Source: Tenrec ecaudatus
Lineage: Eukaryota > Chordata > Mammalia > Afrosoricida > Tenrecidae
Length of the DNA stretch: 64,000 bases
Assembly: GCF_050624435.1 (NCBI RefSeq)
Contig: NC_134539.1
Location: 41,634,001-41,698,000, forward strand
Direction: 5' to 3'
The position numbers and the translations under genes were made by a program. Shown in pieces: positions 60,613-64,000 of the stretch (positions are counted from its first letter, which is position 1; every line of letters starts with the position of its first letter). The notes below the pieces were generated by a model, which saw nothing but the letters and a program-made list of their open reading frames with translations, had not been told where the DNA came from and ran no database searches.

Positions 60613-60629
60613 TCTAAGCCAGTGACTTT
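60613..60629. repeat. Target-site duplication, right copy
   Basis: 'tctaagccagtgacttt' pairs with the left copy at 59424-59440, with two mismatches. Confidence 0.85.
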
Positions 60630-60839
60630 CAATGAAAGGTCTCACAATTTCTTGCAACATAATCGCCCAGGTTCTTATTAAAAACGTGGAGCTCAACGTT
60701 GCTGAATGACAATACCTAGGGCAGGACCCAGAGATCAACATCTTGTTTTTTTTTTAAACTAGCTCATTTGCATCAGCTCTTTAATGTCCATCACTCCATC
60801 TCACAGACAAAGACACAGGTATGCACAGTTGCCTTGGGA

Positions 60840-61110
60840 GTTGTGGTGGTTTAGTGGGTTAAGAGTTGGGCTGCGAGCCACACGGTAAGTACCCAGTTTG
60901 AAGCCATCGGGACAGAGAGGAGGCTTTCTACTCCCATAGAGATTGATAGTGTCAGAAGCCCACAGGGGCAGCGCCACTCTGTCCTATGGACTCCGAGGAG
61001 TTTGGAAATCAACTCTGCAGCAGTGGGTTTGGTTCTGTACACGGCTTCCCCTTGGACATGGGAACTGTGTAGACTGAAGCCTGTGACCCGCAAGCCTCAA
61101 ACCGAATGGG
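60840..61110 (+). repeat. AfroSINE-type SINE
   Basis: 'ttgtggtggtttagtgggtt', 'cagtttgaagccatcgggac', 'ggcagcgccactctgtccta' in family order; the tail runs to about 61110. It has a clear internal promoter-like head. Not a tRNA gene. Confidence 0.65.
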
Positions 61111-61114
61111 TTGT

Positions 61115-61800
61115 CGCACTATTATTTGAAATGTAGTCAACTAATGCGACCTGTCTAGCCATAACTTCTCCTATGATGTATTATAATTCGGAACTCTCTA
61201 TCTATGACAATGATCCCTTGTTGGGATGGAGTTCTCTATGAAGGACTAAGGTGACCATAGGCCCTGGCGCTACTAGAGGATATGAATGAAGTCCCATCTG
61301 GTTTTTTTCCTTGGGGGAATCTTTAAGACTACTATGCTAGAGGGTGTGGCTTAAGGCATGATGTTTTATTGTCCTTGGGGATATGGTCAGATAAAAGACA
61401 ATAACCACGCCCTGGTTATTGCCATAGCTGGGTATAAAAGAGCCGTCTGGGACATAGAGGGAAATTTGAGGACCATTGGAACACACATCCAAGATCGCTA
61501 CCTGAAGTGACAGAGGCCGCCAAACCCAGATGCTCCAGATGCTCCAGATGCTCCAGATGCTGTGGCACCGAGACGCAGAAGAGCAGCACTGAGACTATGG
61601 GGTACCCCTCATCTGGCCCAAGACTGTGGGACTGGCTTCCTGCCTTATGGAGGCAAAGGCCAAGAAATCCCGTCTGAGAGTCTGAGAACCAGAGAGAAAT
61701 CCTGCTGCTGGTTGAGAGAGGTGTTGCTGTGGAGCAATAACTGCATCCTTATTGACTACTGATCCTGACTTGTGATCATCTATTAACCTCCATAATACTG
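61115..61800 (+). promoter_or_regulatory. Promoter-like or LTR-like segment with TATA box
   Basis: TATAAAAG at 61433-61440 follows 'cctggttattgccatagctg' and is followed by 'agccgtctgggacatagagg'. At 61527-61562 there are four 9-bp units of type CAGATGCTC/CAGATGCTG. A 66-codon frame at 61562-61762 has no recognisable domain. It could be a solo LTR or another repeat of unknown family, or a promoter; I cannot decide. A poly(A) signal is not seen near the right end. Confidence 0.4.
61527..61562 (+). repeat. 9-bp tandem repeat, four units
   Basis: Units CAGATGCTC, CAGATGCTC, CAGATGCTC, CAGATGCTG. The array is 36 bp and lies 87 bases downstream of the TATA box. Confidence 0.9.
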
Positions 61801-61862
61801 TGTTGTTAGGTGCTGTTGAATTGGTTTCCACTTACAGCTACACTATGCACCACAGAACAAGA
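61801..61862 (-). repeat. RTE or SINE tail remnant
   Basis: 'gtgttgttaggtgctgttga' then 'attggtttccacttacagct' matches the complement of the afrotherian RTE/SINE 3' tail ('...cgactcgacggcac'). Confidence 0.5.
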
Positions 61863-61869
61863 CAATACT

Positions 61870-63715
61870 CATGACTAAGGGGGTTATTAATTTCCCTACT
61901 AAATCCTTAATCTTCAGTGTTGTCTGTGAGGGCAATGCAGGAACGACTCCTGTCAGAATCAGGTAAAGAAGCTTGGAGGGTGAAGACAGGGATGACCCCT
62001 GCCTTGTGGAAACAGGGGGGCCAGAGGAGGCCAGATTTAGGTACTTGCTTTCCAAGACATTTGTTGAAGTGTTTTATTTCCCATGTCTGATGGAAAAATC
62101 TAAACAAATTTAGTGTTTCTGGAAATATCAAGGAAATATCCTGATGGTTCCGGGGGGACTTGGGGTACGGGGAGGTGGAGGGGGTGTAAGGAAGTGGTGT
62201 TAACAAACCCAGGGACAAGGGAACAACATGGGATCCAAATTGGTGGTGAGGGGGGAGTGGCAGGCCTGGTAGGGAATCATCAAGGGTAAGGTTGCGTAAA
62301 GAAGAGTTATAGCTGTAACCCAGGTGGGGACAGAGCATGATAGTGGAGCAGGAGGAAAGTCAAGGGAAATAGAGGAAAGAGCTAGGAGGCAAAGGGCATT
62401 TATAGAGGTCTAGATGAAGACATGTACATGCAAATATATATATATGAGGATGGGGAAATAGATATATGTGTCGATATTTATAGGTTTAGTATTACGGTGG
62501 CAGACGGACCTTGGACCTCTACTCAAGCACTCCCTCAACGCATGAATAATTTCTTCTATTAAATTGGCATTCTATGATGCTCACCCTACTGACACAACTG
62601 CTGAAGCCAAAGAGGGTGAACAAGTAAATGTGGTGAAGAAAGCTGATGGTGCTCGGCTATCAAAAGATATAGCATCTGGGGTTTTAAAGGCTTGAAGATA
62701 AACAAGCTGCCATCTAGCTCAGAAGCAACAAAGCCCACATGAAAGAACACACCAGCCTGTGTGATCACGTGATCCCAAAGGGATCAGTTATCAGGCATCA
62801 AAGAACAAAAAATCACATCATTGGCTGCACACCTCCATGATACGATCGCCGAGGAAAACTGATGCATAAGCAAATGTGGCAAAGAAAGTTGATGGTGCCC
62901 GGCTATCAAAAGAGATAGTGTCTGGGGTCTTAAAGGCCTGAAGGTGAACAAGCAGCCATCTTGCTCAGAAGCAACAAAGCTCAAATGGAAGAAGCACACC
63001 AGCCTGTGTGATCACGAGGTGCCAAAGGGATCAGGGATAAGGCATCATAAAAAAAAAATAAATAAATATTTCCATAGTGAATGAAGGGGGAAGTGCAGAG
63101 TGGAGATCCAAAGCACATTTGTCGGCCACTGGAGACCCCCTCAGAGAGGGGTCTAGGGGAGGAGATGAGTCAGTCAGGGTGAGATGTAGCACCGATGAAG
63201 AACACAGCTCTCCCCCAGATCCTGGATGCTTCCTCCCCCCTTACCATGATCTGAATTCTACCTTGCAAGTCTGGATAGAGCAGAGGTTGTACACTGGTGA
63301 CTATAGGACCTGGAGGCACAGGGAATCCAGGGTGGATGATACCTTCAGAACCAGGGGGTGAGGGGCGATACTGGGAGAGTAGAGGGTGAGTGGTTTGGAA
63401 AGGAGGAACTGATTACAAGGATCTACATGTGACCTCCTCCCTGGGGGACGGACAACAGAGAAGGGGGTGAAGGGAGATGCCGGATAGGGCAAGATATGAC
63501 AAAATAATAATCTATAAATTATCAAGGGCTCATGAGGGAGGAGGGAGCGGGGGGGGGGGGGTAAGAAGACCTGATGCAAAGGGCTTAAGTGGAGAGCAAA
63601 TGCTTTGAAAAGGATTAGGGCAAAGAATGTACAGATGTGCTTTATACAATTGATGTATGTATATGTATGGATTGTGTTAAGAGTTGTACTAGCCCCTAAT
63701 AAAATGTTAAAAAAA
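61870..63715 (+). repeat. F2-family retrotransposon, longest copy, with internal tandem unit
   Basis: From about 61.9 kb ('gggatgacccctgccttgtg') through 62.15 kb ('ggtggagggggtgtaaggaa') to 'gttgtactagcccctaataa' plus A-run at 63715. A block of about 230 bp ('ctatcaaaaga(t/g)atag...', 'cagaagcaacaaag...', 'cacaccagcctgtgtgatca') occurs twice in tandem at about 62580-62820 and 62825-63050. No long frame was found (longest 143 codons, minus, 61907-62338). The class is unknown; its 3' AATAAA and A-tail suggest retrotransposition. Confidence 0.7.
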
Positions 63716-64000
63716 AGTAGTATAGGGACTTAGCCATACAATATTATCTTGACTTTATCAAAGAGCAGTAATATTTGTAGAAAATTGTTAAAAGTAAATA
63801 TATATAAATGTTAGTCTTTCTGGTTTCTGGGGTAAAATTATTGTTGATCTTAATCATCATTTTATTTTCTCATAATTTTCTTATAAAATAGGCACACACT
63901 TTATCGTTTAAAGTCACACAAATTCATGGAGCATAAGAAAAATTAAACTATAAATGCTTAAATCTACAAGTGACCCTTAAGAAGTGAATTTTCAAAGTCT
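63716..64000. other. Unassigned AT-rich end of window
   Basis: Nothing recognised in the last 0.3 kb. Confidence 0.35.

Noticed and set aside
60070..60741. 223-codon minus-strand frame as a new HMGN-like gene
   Set aside because: It is an accidental frame through an HMGN1 retrocopy: the native start leads to a stop, the native stop is lost, and a target duplication flanks the copy.

Overview
This is nuclear DNA of a placental mammal and looks like an afrotherian. It is AT-rich and gene-poor, and dense in interspersed repeats. Three repeat classes support the assignment: RTE (BovB-type) LINEs whose tail carries the afrotherian 'Ttgttgt...gactcgttgcagcc' type of sequence, tRNA-like SINEs of AfroSINE type, and two copies of a SPIN-like hAT element. 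From what I know of SPIN distribution, that combination points to a tenrec (Echinops-like), but this is an inference, not a database match. Old mammalian MIR, L2 and L1 fragments are also present.

The one convincing intact protein gene is a single-exon-type reading frame at 12.16-14.28 kb (+). It encodes about 707 residues and is clearly related to the E3 ligase TOPORS: it keeps the conserved core and a basic Arg/Ser-rich C-terminal half, but only the first two cysteines of the RING finger. A polyadenylation signal follows 314 bases after the stop. Upstream lie a plausible splice acceptor, two tiny upstream ORFs and, 0.7 kb away, a perfect 89-bp-arm palindrome. A second, weaker coding candidate is a possible 3'-terminal exon on the minus strand at 55.63-55.90 kb, of unknown family.

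Two processed pseudogenes lie on the minus strand. One is a CBX3 (HP1-gamma) copy at 39.95-40.75 kb, broken by a stop in the chromodomain, a huge GA repeat and a tiny retro-insertion. The other is an HMGN1 copy at 59.44-60.61 kb with a matching 17-bp target-site duplication, a frameshift and a lost stop codon.

Layout: 0-8 kb holds repeats (two unnamed families here called F1 and F2, L1, SPIN, AfroSINE) and unassigned sequence. 8.4-11.5 kb is an RTE copy and the palindrome. 12.0-14.7 kb is the TOPORS-like gene. 15-23.5 kb is SINE, SPIN, F2 and a 2.6-kb minus-strand RTE. 24-38 kb is MIR, L2, RTE and SINE fragments with unassigned sequence. 38.6-43.4 kb is a nest in which one RTE copy is split by the CBX3 pseudogene and F2/F1 elements. 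44-53 kb is unassigned DNA with SINEs, microsatellites and a small TIR element. 54-58.7 kb is repeat-poor and holds the candidate exon. 58.7-64 kb is F1, the HMGN1 pseudogene, a SINE, a promoter-like segment and a long F2 copy. There is no operon logic or accessory system here; the genes are unlinked in function apart from the pseudogenes deriving from two chromatin proteins.
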